Shown piece by piece: positions 1 through 9,189 of a stretch of DNA of 64,000 bases (position 1 is its first letter; each line of letters starts with the position of its first letter). A model generated the notes under the pieces. The model was not told the origin of the DNA. It saw nothing but the letters and a program-made list of their open reading frames with translations, and searched no databases. The translations under genes and the position numbers were made by a program. This stretch comes from Sphingomonadales bacterium (GTDB lineage: Bacteria > Pseudomonadota > Alphaproteobacteria > Sphingomonadales > Sphingomonadaceae): contig JADJGU010000004.1 of NCBI GenBank assembly GCA_016707885.1, positions 124,001-188,000 of the forward strand. Direction: 5' to 3'.

Positions 1-1917
1 GGGCAAGACATCGGTGTAGCTCTTGCTCTTGTTCACCGCGACAACTTGCGTCGGCGATTGCGTCTGGTTAATCGCACTGCCGCTGGAAGATTGCCGCTGG
101 TTGACCACCTGGACACCGATATTGCCGCGCAGATTGCCGGAATTGATCGTAGCCTTCGCGCGGAAGGTCAGGACTTCTTCATTGATACCCCAGGCTTTGT
201 CATAGGTATCGTTGTTGATGAAGGTGATGCGGTCATAATATTGCGGGATGGCATCACGCAGGTTGACCGAAAGAACCTCGCCAAAGCCAGCATAACCGAG
301 CGATGTCGGCGACACGAGGAAGTCGGAGCCGACCAATGTCTGCAAGCGCCCGTTTTTGAGCATCAGGTCATATTCGTCGACCCGCTTGTTCTTGTCGCGG
401 CTGGTAAAGTTCAAGCCAGCATCGATGCTGTCGAAAAAGCCATCGAGATCATATTGGAAGCCGAGGTCGATTGAATAGACCTCTTCCTTGACATGCGGTT
501 CCTTGGTCTGACCGTCATGGCCCCAACCGCCCCATGGCGCGCGATCACCCAGAGAAACGCGTGACGCGTCGGCATAGTTGAGACCTTCGGAATAGGTTGG
601 GAACTGCCCGTTGAGCAATCCGTTGATATCCCACCCGATGGTATCAAATGTGCGGTTATTGTTCTGGGTGGCAGAGGTCACGCAGCAACCAAGACGGGCA
701 TAGGTGTCGGTGATGCTCTCATCACGCTTGTTCCGCGAATAGGACAGGTCGGCCAAAAAGCTCAGCCGGTCGGTCATGTCAAACTCTCCATTCAGGCCAG
801 CCGAAAAGAGGTCGTCCTTGCGCGTATTGTAATCGTTGCGGATTATTGGAGCGACGCCGGTATTGCTACCGGTAACGCCGACGCTGGTTCCGCCAACATC
901 CGTTGTGGTCACATTCGCAAAAGTCTGATTGTCGGCCCAGACATTCGAAAACCATTGCGCACCGCGCATCGTTTCGCGCTGTTTGAAGGTCGAATAATAA
1001 AGGTCAGCCGTCACATGGGTCCGGTCATCCGGCTGCCACTCAAGGATACCGATAGCTGCATCGCGCTTGTTCAAACGCGAGTAAGCAAAGATTTCCTGAC
1101 CGGTCAGGAAGGATGAACTGCGTGCAGCTGCAGGCGTGATCCGGTTTTCCTGTCCGCAGCAGAATGTTTCGTAATTATAAGCCTTGTAGTGGCGGTTTTG
1201 CGACGGCGCGTCGAGATGCGCAAAGCCCACCGCCCAGCCGAGCGTCCCAGCTTCATTCTGGTCGATATAAGATGCGCTGAAGCGGCCGCCATAATTGCGG
1301 ACGTCGGAATTCAGCTTGCTTCCCGAATTGACTTCGCCGCGCAGGTTGACCGCAAAAGCCCGCCGTCCGAATTCGAGCGGACGTACGGTGCGCAAGTCAG
1401 CGGTACCAGCAAGGCCCATGCCCGAAATGCTGGCATCTGGGGTCTTGTAGACGACCACGCTCGACAGCAGTTCCGAGGGATATTGGTCAAATTCAACCGC
1501 GCGATTGTCCCCCGAGCTTGCCTGTTGGCGCCCGTTGAGCAGCGTTGTCGAGAAATCCGGTGCAAGTCCGCGGATCGAGATAACCTGCGCACGTCCATTG
1601 ACGCGCTGCGCCGTCAGGCCGGGAAGCCGGGCAATCGATTCCGCGATCGACACGTCGGGCAGCTTCCCGATGTCTTCGGCGGACACAGCTTCAACAATCG
1701 AAAGCTCTTCACGCTTGGTGTTGATCGAGGTTGCCAAGCCGTAACGCAAGCCGGTGACAATGATCTCACCTTCTTCCTCGACTACCGCTTCGTCCGATGC
1801 ATCCGCCGCATCCTGTGCATAGCCAACTGTCGAAATCGACACAGCCATCGCCACCGCAGACGCTTTCAGTCCAAGGTTGAGCAGCCGATTCGAACGACCC
1901 GATTCACGTAATTTCAT
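1..1917 (-). CDS. TonB-dependent receptor, C-terminus off the left edge
   Basis: Outer-membrane receptor that takes up a large substrate using TonB energy. The ATG at 1917 follows a strong GGGAGGGAT ribosome site. A signal peptide (about residues 1-30, ending near VGYAQDAA) is followed by a TonB-box-like EIIVTGLRYG stretch. The plug domain has the motif LPDVSIAESIARLPGL and later ISIRGL and LLNGRQ, as in the Caulobacter/Xanthomonas carbohydrate-type receptors. Beta-barrel sequence rich in aromatic and Asn/Asp residues continues to base 1. About 639 codons are visible with an open frame throughout; full-length relatives have roughly 900-1000 residues. A LacI-family gene and two LacI-type operators lie directly upstream, which suggests sugar uptake under LacI control. 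The substrate is unknown. Confidence 0.93.
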   Translation of the reverse strand, partial: MKLRESGRSNRLLNLGLKASAVAMAVSISTVGYAQDAADASDEAVVEEEGEIIVTGLRYGLATSINTKREELSIVEAVSAEDIGKLPDVSIAESIARLPGLTAQRVNGRAQVISIRGLAPDFSTTLLNGRQQASSGDNRAVEFDQYPSELLSSVVVYKTPDASISGMGLAGTADLRTVRPLEFGRRAFAVNLRGEVNSGSKLNSDVRNYGGRFSASYIDQNEAGTLGWAVGFAHLDAPSQNRHYKAYNYETFCCGQENRITPAAARSSSFLTGQEIFAYSRLNKRDAAIGILEWQPDDRTHVTADLYYSTFKQRETMRGAQWFSNVWADNQTFANVTTTDVGGTSVGVTGSNTGVAPIIRNDYNTRKDDLFSAGLNGEFDMTDRLSFLADLSYSRNKRDESITDTYARLGCCVTSATQNNNRTFDTIGWDINGLLNGQFPTYSEGLNYADASRVSLGDRAPWGGWGHDGQTKEPHVKEEVYSIDLGFQYDLDGFFDSIDAGLNFTSRDKNKRVDEYDLMLKNGRLQTLVGSDFLVSPTSLGYAGFGEVLSVNLRDAIPQYYDRITFINNDTYDKAWGINEEVLTFRAKATINSGNLRGNIGVQVVNQRQSSSGSAINQTQSPTQVVAVNKSKSYTDVLP

Positions 1918-1935
1918 TCTGTATCCCTCCCAGGC

Positions 1936-1952
1936 CAGAGGCTAAACCTCTG
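1936..1952 (-). promoter_or_regulatory. Small hairpin in the TonB-receptor leader
   Basis: CAGAGG and CCTCTG pair over a five-base loop just upstream of the receptor's ribosome binding site. It may tune translation or be chance; nothing else supports it. Confidence 0.25.
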
Positions 1953-2008
1953 AGGATCCTATCCAAAAGCACTCCTTTGCCGGTCGGTGATGTTCCCCGG
2001 TCCTGTGC

Positions 2009-2024
2009 ATGGAAGCGCTTCCAT
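2009..2024. promoter_or_regulatory. LacI/GalR-type operator O1
   Basis: A perfect 16-bp palindrome, ATGGAAGCGCTTCCAT, with the central CG typical of LacI/GalR-family operators. It lies about 90 bases upstream of the TonB-receptor start. A second copy has its centre 54 bp away, about five helical turns, which would suit a DNA loop. The adjacent LacI-family protein is the obvious ligand. Confidence 0.85.
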
Positions 2025-2062
2025 TGCAACATGGCAGCGTATCGCATCAAGTCAATCGAAAA

Positions 2063-2078
2063 TTGGAAGCGCTTCCAA
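2063..2078. promoter_or_regulatory. LacI/GalR-type operator O2
   Basis: A perfect 16-bp palindrome, TTGGAAGCGCTTCCAA, sharing the 14-base core TGGAAGCGCTTCCA with O1. It sits between the 3' end of the LacI gene and the TonB-receptor gene. A minus-strand TTGACT hexamer (2055-2050) lies between the two operators and could be a -35 element, but I see no convincing -10 box. Confidence 0.85.
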
Positions 2079-2098
2079 ATGCATATGTATGCAATTTG

Positions 2099-3147
2099 CT
2101 AACGCGGGGCTGTCGAAGCCCTTTCGACCAGTTGGAATGGCACATAAATTCCGCCGAAGGTGTCAGCTGGGTCATGCTTGTTCTGAATCGTGCCAACGAG
2201 AAGTTCGACAGCCTTCGCGCCAATTTGGCGCAATGGCTGGTGCACCGTGGTTAAGGGTGGCCACACGATCTCCGATACCGGCGTATCGTCAAAACCTGTA
2301 ATCGAAACATCGGCAGGAATGCTTAGCCCTAGCCTGTGTGCACTGAACAGCGCACCTGCCGCCATATCGTCATTCGCACAGACCAAGGCCGATGGCCGCG
2401 GTTGCCAGCAGCGCTTGGGCCGAGAGTTCGACCCCTGCCCGGAAGGTGAAATTGCCTCTTGAGTACTTTGACGGCACCAGCATCAAGGCCCGCATCGGCC
2501 ACCGCCTTCATAAAACCTTCGAGGCGCAAACCCGCCGAAATATGATCCGTCGGACCATCGATATAGGCAAAGCTTTTATGCCCTTCGCGCATGAGAAACT
2601 GGCCCAGCTCTATACCCGCCTTGCGATCGTCTATCCCGACCGATGCCGCATGTTTGCTAGCCTCAGGACCGGCAGATATCAGTACGAGAGGGAATTCCAG
2701 TTCGCGCAGACTTTCGACCAGTTCGACATCGTCAGAATAGGGTGGCGTCAGGATGACACCGTCATAGCTGCCACTTTCGGCCAGCCTGCGGATCCGGGCG
2801 CGATCTTCGGGCTTTGCCGGATTGGCCGTGTGGGTGACGAGAACATATCCGAGGTCCGCGCACGCCCGCATCGCCCCCAATTCCAGGCCCGAGTGATCAT
2901 AGCTGTTCGGTTCGACATCGAGATCGGTCGCGTGAACCAGCGCCAGTTGCCTGCTGCTACCGCTGGCCAGATAACGCGCCTGCACGTTGACCTGATAACC
3001 GAGCCCTTCCATGGCGGCCCGTACTTTTTCGCGGACTTCGTCACGCACATTAGGGCTGTTGTTGAGCACACGCGAAACCGTCGTCCGCGCCACTCCGGCG
3101 CGTGCTGCGACATCATCAATTGTCGGCTTTTTCGTCAATCCGCCCAA
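2099..3147 (-). CDS. LacI-family transcriptional regulator, frame broken twice
   Basis: Sugar-responsive repressor. The N-terminal helix-turn-helix is clear (TIDDVAARAGVARTTVSRVL), followed by a periplasmic-binding-protein-like sensor domain. As given, the frame shifts by +1 twice between about 2395 and 2460: the natural reading VLK-GNFTFRAG appears in the second frame and RPSALVCANDDMAAG in the third. With both shifts repaired the protein is about 350 residues, normal for the family. The start is uncertain. TTG at 3147 is in frame, while an ATG at 3160 would be in frame if the G6 run between them were one base shorter. Its 3' end borders the two operators before the TonB-receptor gene, the likely target. 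Either a sequence error or a freshly broken repressor is possible; I favour error. Confidence 0.85.
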
Positions 3148-3592
3148 CCCCCCGGCGCATGTGCCAATTTCACGATTGGCCTTAATAATGCGCGACTATT
3201 GATTAGCGGGCAAGCATGAAGGCGGCAATCGTAAGTCGCCCTTTTTCCGCATCGTCGGGATGATGGACATCGTTGCGGGTCATCGAGCAATGCAGCAAAT
3301 TGCCTGCATAAATGACTGCCCGATTATAGGCATGTTCAACGCTGCTAATTTGAGCAAAAAGTGGAGTGTCACCCGCAATATATCCTGCTTCAGGCTCGCC
3401 ATTTTCGGCAAACTCCTGTTCCAGTCGATCAAGGAAGGCGCGATGCCGGTCGGGCGTGATTGCCTCAAATCCGGTTGCTTTGTGCCGGTAAAACGCCGTC
3501 CCTCCATAGTCCTGATGCGACAGATAATGCACCATCGCGAAGCGGTCCCCCGCGCTGTTGTCAATATGTGGCTCCCGTTGAGCGAGTGACGT

Positions 3593-3626
3593 GACCCCCA
3601 GCTTTCCTCCAGCTGGGATTAGAGCC
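3593..3626 (+). repeat. IS3 left terminal inverted repeat
   Basis: Imperfect inverted repeat matching 4814-4849, with conserved blocks GACCCCC, TTTCCTCCAG and GATTAGAG. The stop codon of orfB lies inside it. Confidence 0.85.
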
Positions 3627-4508
3627 GAGCCGCTTTGTTGCGCATGAGCGCGGTTGAAGCAATGGGCTGCGTAGCGGAGCCCGAAGGGCGTAGCGAAGCA
3701 GGCCATTGCTTATCCATTCGGCGGCGAACGCCGCCGGGGTTGCGTAGCCAAGAGACGAGTGCGGTCGCTCCCGGTTGTAGTCATCGACCCAGGCCGCGAT
3801 CTCGACCCGGGCATGGGCCAGGCTCAGGAACAGCGTCTCGTTGAGCAGCTCGTCGCGCATACGGCCGTTAAAGCTCTCGACGTAGCCATTCTGCATCGGC
3901 TTGCCCGGTGCGATGTAATGCCACTCGACGCCGATCTGACCGCACCATGCGAGGACGGCATTGCTCGTGAGTTCCGTGCCATTATCGCTGACGATCATGC
4001 CAGGCTTGCCGCGCTGTTCGATCAGCTGGGTCAGTTCGCGCACGACGCGGCGGCCCGAGATCGAGGTGTCCGGCACCGCTGCCGGCACTCCCTCGTCGTC
4101 ATCGACCACGTTGAGCACGCGGAACCGGCGCCCCGACGCCATCTGGTCATGCACGAAGTCCAGGCTCCAGCGCTGGTTCGGCAGCGCCAGCACCGGAGCA
4201 GGCGCTCTGGTCCCTACGGCCCTCCTGCGGCTGCGCCGCCGCCTGACTGCCAGCCCCTCCTCCTGGTAGATACGTTGGGTCTTCTTGCGGTTGATCATCA
4301 CGCCCTCCCGGCGCAGCAGGATGTGCAGACGGCGATAGCCGAACCGCCGCCGCTGGTTGGCCAGCTCGCGCAGCTTCTCACGCAGACGGGCATCATCGTC
4401 CCGGGTGGAACGGTAACGCACACTCTTGCGATCGGCATCGAGGACACGGCACGCCCGCCGTTCGCTCATCCCGTGGCATGCCCGGAGATGAGCTACAGCT
4501 TCCCGCAT
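3619..4508 (-). CDS. IS3 transposase OrfB (DDE integrase domain), frame breaks
   Basis: Catalytic half of the IS3 transposase. It has a helix-turn-helix-like start ([20 protein letters not shown]), an HTH_21-type segment ([16 protein letters not shown]) and an rve integrase core. The catalytic triad is visible: D in [10 protein letters not shown] in MIVSDNGTE and E in YVESFNG. The sequence [13 protein letters not shown] is shorter than the usual form at this site, which suggests small compensating deletions. Near the 3' end the frame changes: the family-like ending ([13 protein letters not shown], then stop at 3619) is in another frame, while the frame as given runs on past the IS end to 3561. 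OrfB is normally made by frameshifting from OrfA. Confidence 0.88.
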
Positions 4509-4519
4509 GGCGGCGGGCG

Positions 4520-4789
4520 TCAGAACTTTTTGCCAGGAGATCCTTCAACGCCACGTTGTCCAGCATCGTGTCCGCCAGCAGTCGCTTGAGCTTCGCGTTC
4601 TCGCTCTCAAGCTCCCTCCCAGCCGCCGTGCCTCGGATACCTCCAGCCCGCCATACTTCGACTTCCACTTGTAGAACGTCGCTTCGGATACACCGTGCCG
4701 CCTCGCCAGATCTGCGGTCTTCGCGCGCCCGCCTCAGCCTCCTTCAGCACGCCGATGATCTGCTCTTCTGAAAACCTCGTTCTCTTCAT
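4520..4789 (-). CDS. IS3 transposase OrfA (HTH, leucine zipper), frame breaks
   Basis: DNA-binding half of the transposase. It starts [20 protein letters not shown], the usual IS3 OrfA opening, and the family ending [19 protein letters not shown] is present downstream in a different frame. At least two single-base shifts lie between about 4600 and 4730. An A5 run at the end (minus strand, about 4531-4527) is where IS3 elements usually carry the slippery run that makes the OrfAB fusion; it seems one A short of the usual AAAAAAG. Confidence 0.8.
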
Positions 4790-4813
4790 CTCATCCGTCC
4801 TTCTGTTAGGGCC

Positions 4814-4849
4814 GGACTCTAATCAAGACTGGAGGAAAATCAGGGGGTC
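4814..4849 (-). repeat. IS3 right terminal inverted repeat
   Basis: Partner of 3593-3626. Read on the minus strand it begins GACCCCC and contains TTTTCCTCCAG and TTGATTAGAG. Confidence 0.85.
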
Positions 4850-5235
4850 ACGTCACGAGGCTTAATCGTTCGGGCGGCGTGCTGACCACCGAATAAAGCG
4901 CGCGATCGACCGACATCTTCTCCTGACAACCAAAAACGTTGCGAAAAATTGTACCGAGCAGCGGCCCGACATCCGCGAAATAGGCTTGGTGCACATGCGC
5001 ACGTCGACCGGGGTAATAGTCACCCAAAGGCTGATAATCTGCCTGCAAGGCATCCGCGCGCCAGCGTTCGGGATAGCGCGCAAAATTGTCGACAACCACA
5101 ACGGCATGCCCCTCTTCGCCGATGTGTCGTACATCTATTTTGGGCTGACATTCCATGATCCATCGCAATAGGCATTGCCAAGTTCAAATGAAAGCGCGTA
5201 GCTCGCGACCTCTTTCGACAAGGGAGAATATCGCG

Positions 5236-6253
5236 GTGAAACAGATTCGCATCTGGGATGATGTAACGCCCGAGATCTTCGCTACAGCTATCAGGCCACA
5301 AGGCGAGCCCGCGCTTCTTCGCGGACTTGTACGGCATTGGCCGATCGTGTCAGAGACCTCGAAATCTCCTTTCCACGCCGCGCATTTTCTGGCCGAGCGG
5401 GCCATTACGAGCTCGGTGGAGTTTGCCCTGGCCCCTCCGGAAAGCAATGGCATCCTGCATTATCGCCCCGATATGAAAGCCTTTACCTACAGCAAACGCC
5501 AGGCGCCGTTCGGGGAAATCATCACAGCGTTGGAGGCTGCATCAACCGCACCCAACCCGCCTGTCATTGCTATCCAAAGCCTCGATATCGACAGCCATTT
5601 CACCGGCTTTCTGGGCGACCACACTGCGTCCGCTACTTTCCCCGGAGGTCTCGCCGCGCGTATGGATCGGCAATCGCGCCAAGGTTGCGACGCATAATGA
5701 TCCACTCGACAATATTGCCTGTAATGTTGCCGGGCATCGCTGCTTCACCCTTTTCCCGCCGGAGCAGATCAGCAACCTCTATATGGGTCCGTTGCATGTC
5801 GCGCAAAGGGTACCGATCAGCATGGTCCACTTTCGACCGGAGCCCGATCTGGACCGTTACCCCCGGTTCGCCGACGCCATGTCCTGTGCCATGATTGCCG
5901 AACTCGAACCCGGCGACGCGCTCTTCATCCCCTATCAATGGTATCATCATGTAGAGGCGCTCGATGCGCTGAACATTTTGATCAACTATTGGTGGAATGA
6001 TGCGCCAAAGGAAGGTGGCTCGCCCTGGGATGCGATGTTGCACGCCATCATGGCGATACGCCAGTTGCCCGCAGAGCAACGCCGTGCCTGGCGCGCCAAT
6101 TTCGACCATTATGTTTTCCTGAAAATGGCGATCCGGGGGAACATCTGCCCGACTTTGCAAAAAGGGAATCCTGCGCAACTCTTCAACCGAAGACTTGACG
6201 GCCATGCGTGCGCAATTGCGGAAGGCACTGTCCGAACAGACGCAGTGATTTAG
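5236..6253 (+). CDS. Cupin-like/JmjC-type oxygenase-fold protein, one frame break
   Basis: Probable Fe(II)/2-oxoglutarate-dependent protein of the cupin_8 family. I chose GTG 5236 because AGGGAGA precedes it at good spacing. The frame changes near 5640: the first part ends in GFLGDHTAS and the second continues LLSPEVSPRVWIGNRAK. The cupin signature is in the second part: the metal-binding HxD pair in ATHNDPLDN, then GHRCFTLFPPEQ, and a distal His pair in WYHHVEAL. The repaired length is about 340 residues. It is transcribed divergently from the IS-split DUF6445-like gene. From memory, such cupin-like genes sit beside TonB receptors, SapC and tryptophan-halogenase-like genes in sphingomonads and Caulobacter; the substrate is unknown. 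Confidence 0.82.
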
Positions 6254-6809
6254 AAACAAAGAAGTTCAAAGTCATAAAATTCACAATCGGAGACGGCCAT
6301 CAAGCTGAAACGAAGGATGCATGGCCTACTTGCATGTCTGATTACCTCCGACATACCTGCTGATTGTGAACAATCGAAATGTGCGGTGGGCTTCAAAAGT
6401 TCGCAGAGCGTTGTCAAAAGTCAGAAAAGTTAGCGGCCACCGTCGCGCTCCTTCCGTAGTGCTACCAGCAATGTCTTTCACGGCTAAGTATATGGCATTG
6501 AACGACAAATGAGAATTTTATCCAGTTTTTACGAAGGTTTTGAGTGGAAGCCCAGTCCGCTAAGGTGCGGCGGAAACCGCCCGCGATCAAAGTATGAATT
6601 ATTGCAGATATTATGGCTGCGCCGATTCGAGTCCAAAAAATCATTTAATTACAATCGAAATTGAATCCCTCCGTCTCCGCCACATTTTCTGTCTTCGAAC
6701 CAGACGTTGCGTTGACGGCGCTAATGCTGTCAGGGCGGCGATTATGGTTATTTCGCGTTAACCAGAGCGCGAAACCGGAATTAGGGGTTTTGCTGTCAGA
6801 TGAGGAGCC
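6254..6809. other. Intergenic region, no gene recognised
   Basis: About 550 bases between the cupin-like gene and the LapG-type gene. It is less GC-rich than its neighbours. I find no RNA, no convincing coding frame and no clear terminator. The LapG promoter presumably lies in the right half: a TTGACG hexamer occurs at 6712-6717, but no good -10 box follows at standard spacing. Confidence 0.5.
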
Positions 6810-7982
6810 ATGTCGCAATGGCTTCGCACCTCGAACACACGTATGTGGCGGACCCGCTGGCTCGGTGGGCTGGCTGGTGCAGCGCTATTGTCGACGCCGG
6901 CATTGGCTGAAACGGCCGTACCGGAAGAGGCGAAAGCGGACGCAGAGCCGGCTGAGGTGGTGGTACAGGCCACGCCGGTCGTCGCTGCCGTTGCATCGCC
7001 TATTGCGCCGCAAAATTGCGCACCGGTGCGATTGGCCTCGATAAACCGCCTCGCCCCAGCAGCAGCACCGGCGAGTTACAGCAAATCAGCCGCCATCTTG
7101 GGCGGAGGATTGAGCAGCCTCGATCGGATTCGCCTCGCGCAGTCAGGGGCAGCACCCGCAGCACCGATGGCAGTGTCATCACTGGCGACGCAATCTGCAC
7201 CCGCCGAACTGGCACCTGTGGCATCGCAGCCTGCAGAATTTGCGCCGGTAGAAGGGCCGCTGGAAAATTGCGTGCAACCGCCCGCAATGGCTTTGAACCG
7301 GCCAAATGTCAGCGATGGCCGCATGATCCTTGGCAGCCTGCGTCTTGCCATTCTTCGCACGCCCTTTGACCAGCAATGGAGCAAGGTCAGCCGTGCCGGG
7401 TCAGCACGCGGGTTGAAGCGCTATATTCCGCATACGGGAGCCAGCGCGAGCGACACGCCGCGCCAGCAGGTTGAGGCGATCAACAGCTGGGTGAACGGCC
7501 AGATCAGTTATACCGACGATATAATGCTCTACCGCCAAAATGATTTCTGGGCGTCCTCGCGCGAGACCATGCGCCGCCGCAAGGGCGATTGCGAAGATTT
7601 TGCCATCCTCAAAATGGATATGCTCGCCGCAATGGGCATCGACCGTGAACGGATGATCCTTGTCGTGGCGCGCGACCTGGTGCGCAATGCGGACCATGCC
7701 GTGCTTGTCGTGCAGTTGGAGGATGGCCCTGTCATTCTCGACAATTCAACCGACAGGCTGCTCGATGGCCGTCTGGCGCATGATTACCGGCCGATCATGT
7801 CCTTTGCCAATAATGGCAAATGGCTGCACGGCTATGCCATGGCGGCGGCCGAACCCCAACCGACGCCCCTGCCGACACCAGCGCCAATGCAGACGCCAGC
7901 CCCGATCGCGTCGATTGCTGCGCTCAGCGTTCCGTCAATGCCTGCGACCGCGCTTTCAGTACCGGTTTCAATAGGTAACTGA
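6810..7982 (+). CDS. lapG: LapG-type periplasmic transglutaminase-like cysteine protease
   Basis: Bacterial transglutaminase-like cysteine protease. In Pseudomonas, LapG cuts the N-terminal retention module of a giant adhesin and so frees it from the cell surface. The start ATG 6810 has GATGAGGAG before it. A signal peptide spans about residues 1-34 (cut after STPALA). A long Ala/Pro-rich linker precedes the catalytic domain (about residues 165-350). The triad is visible: Cys in RRKGDCEDFAI, His in RNADHAVLVV and Asp in VILDNSTDRLL. The last 50 residues are Pro-rich. At about 390 residues it is longer than Pseudomonas LapG, mostly through these low-complexity parts. It converges with the HlyD-type gene and overlaps its 3' end by 59 bases. 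The substrate is most likely the adjacent giant adhesin. Confidence 0.9.
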   Translation: MSQWLRTSNTRMWRTRWLGGLAGAALLSTPALAETAVPEEAKADAEPAEVVVQATPVVAAVASPIAPQNCAPVRLASINRLAPAAAPASYSKSAAILGGGLSSLDRIRLAQSGAAPAAPMAVSSLATQSAPAELAPVASQPAEFAPVEGPLENCVQPPAMALNRPNVSDGRMILGSLRLAILRTPFDQQWSKVSRAGSARGLKRYIPHTGASASDTPRQQVEAINSWVNGQISYTDDIMLYRQNDFWASSRETMRRRKGDCEDFAILKMDMLAAMGIDRERMILVVARDLVRNADHAVLVVQLEDGPVILDNSTDRLLDGRLAHDYRPIMSFANNGKWLHGYAMAAAEPQPTPLPTPAPMQTPAPIASIAALSVPSMPATALSVPVSIGN

Positions 7983-9189
7983 GGACGGATTTCCGTCCGG
8001 TCATCACCTCTACATCGCAGATCATGCCTGGTGTGATGGGCAACCGCTTCTTGCCGACAGCCAGATAGGAGCGATCGGTTTCGATGACGACGGTGAAATA
8101 GGCTTGCCGTTCCACCTCGTCATAGATGCTATCAGCGGAGACTTGTGCGACCCGTCCGCTGAGCCCGCCATAGATCGAGAAATCATAGGCAGTAACTTTT
8201 ACGTTGGCGCGATCGCCAACCTTGATGAATGCAATATCGCTTGGCGAAATCCGCGCTTCGATCAGCAGCTTGTCGCCCATGGGCACGACCTGCATAATTT
8301 TTTCGCCCGGATTGACGAAGCCGCCAATCGTGTTGACCTGTACGTCATTGACCACGCCGTTGACCGGCGAGCGGATTTCCGAACGATCGACACGCCCTTG
8401 CGCGCCCCGGATAGTTTGCTGGTTGACGGCAATCTTGGTGTTGATCTGGCTGCGTTCATTCAGGGCATCCTGCGCAAATTGCAGCCGGGCTTCGGATACC
8501 TGCGCCTGCGCTTCACGTATGCCCGCTGCGGCGCGCGACACGCCCTCTCGGGCAGCAGCCAATCGACCCTGAATGTCGACCATTTCGCGTTGCGCGGACA
8601 TCAACTCGGTTTGCGGAACGATGTTTTTCTGCGCGAGCGGGCGCAGCATTTCCACCTGATCCTGCGCCAGCTTCAGGCTGGACTGCAGCGAATTTACCGT
8701 CGCCTGCGCTTCCTGCATGTCGCGGCGGCGTTGTTCAACGGCGGCATTGAGCGCAGCTGTGCGGCTGCCCAGCGCAGACTGCCGAACCTGTTGCAGGCGC
8801 CGCTCATCTTCACAGCCCTGCCCCTGACATTCACCGGCACCAGCGAGGCCGCCTTCGCTGCCCAGACGCGCAGCGCGGCCGGCAAGGCGTTGATTTTCTT
8901 CTTGAAGCTGCCCAAGCTCGGACGACGATGTGGTATCGTCGAGCCGCACCAACAACTGGCCCTTGCGGACGCTCTGCCCCGACCGGACAAGAATATTGGC
9001 GATGGTCGAAGGCTCCGATGCCTGGATCAACTGTACCTTGGAAGATGGGATGACCCGACCCTGCCCGCGCGCAACCTCATCAACCTCGGCAAGGCTCGCC
9101 CAGATCAGGAAGAGCGAAAGGCCAAGTCCGCTGAAAAAGATAACCCGTTCACCTGCATTCAACCGGCGGTACCATTTGACAATCTTCAT
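7924..9189 (-). CDS. HlyD-family type I secretion adaptor (LapC-like)
   Basis: Periplasmic membrane-fusion protein linking the ABC transporter to the TolC channel. It has a short cytoplasmic N-terminus and one membrane segment (about residues 16-35, VIFFSGLGLSLFLIWASLAE). A biotinyl-lipoyl-like half-motif (GRVIPSSKVQLIQ) comes next, then a long coiled coil (about 95-255) and a beta-barrel domain. It ends with the HlyD C-terminal signature (LPITPGMICDVEVMTG ... LSYLLKPVL). The length of 421 residues is normal. The start overlaps the hydrolase stop by 4 bases, so the two are translationally coupled. Confidence 0.94.
   Translation of the reverse strand: MKIVKWYRRLNAGERVIFFSGLGLSLFLIWASLAEVDEVARGQGRVIPSSKVQLIQASEPSTIANILVRSGQSVRKGQLLVRLDDTTSSSELGQLQEENQRLAGRAARLGSEGGLAGAGECQGQGCEDERRLQQVRQSALGSRTAALNAAVEQRRRDMQEAQATVNSLQSSLKLAQDQVEMLRPLAQKNIVPQTELMSAQREMVDIQGRLAAAREGVSRAAAGIREAQAQVSEARLQFAQDALNERSQINTKIAVNQQTIRGAQGRVDRSEIRSPVNGVVNDVQVNTIGGFVNPGEKIMQVVPMGDKLLIEARISPSDIAFIKVGDRANVKVTAYDFSIYGGLSGRVAQVSADSIYDEVERQAYFTVVIETDRSYLAVGKKRLPITPGMICDVEVMTGRKSVLSYLLKPVLKARSQALTER

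Larger units (their letters stand above)
3593..4849 (-). mobile_element. IS3-family insertion sequence, 1257 bp
   Basis: Both ends begin GACCCCC inward and share the blocks TTTCCTCCAG and GATTAGAG. A 4-bp direct repeat ACGT flanks the element (3589-3592 and 4850-4853). Removing the element and one repeat restores the host gene in frame, which fixes the boundaries independently. The restored target GTGACGTCAC is a perfect 10-bp palindrome. Inside are overlapping orfA and orfB frames encoding an IS3 transposase, both with frame breaks as given. Because the target repeat is intact and the host gene rejoins perfectly, the insertion is probably recent. Confidence 0.93.
3203..5156 (-). pseudogene. 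DUF6445-like 2OG/Fe(II) oxygenase-fold gene interrupted by IS3
   Basis: The N-terminal part (5156 to 4850, starting MECQPKIDVRHIGEEG) and the C-terminal part (3592 to 3203) rejoin exactly in frame as [17 protein letters not shown] when the IS3 element and one copy of its ACGT duplication are removed. The repaired protein is about 230 residues. It carries an HxD pair (PHIDN), a later His (GNLLHCS) and a GRLTI arginine motif, the layout of 2-oxoglutarate/Fe(II) oxygenases. I link it to the DUF6445 family from memory; that family is found near TonB receptors and cupin-like genes in sphingomonads. It lies 56 bases upstream of the LacI gene and is divergent from the cupin-like gene. The insertion should abolish function. 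Confidence 0.8.

Noticed and set aside
3561..3618. OrfB extension past the IS end
   Set aside because: The family-like ending and stop at 3619 are in another frame inside the terminal repeat; the run-on is a frame-break effect.
3592..4850. IS3 ends drawn as TGACCCCC with a 3-bp target repeat
   Set aside because: The flanking triplets would then be ACG and CGT, which do not match. Ends at GACCCCC with ACGT on both sides fit and restore the host gene in frame.
6712..6740. Possible promoter for the LapG-type gene (TTGACG)
   Set aside because: No acceptable -10 element at 16-18 bases, so not listed as a promoter.
7016..7369. Other frames within the LapG-type gene
   Set aside because: Shadows of the Ala/Pro-rich region; the protease frame has signal peptide, triad and ribosome site.
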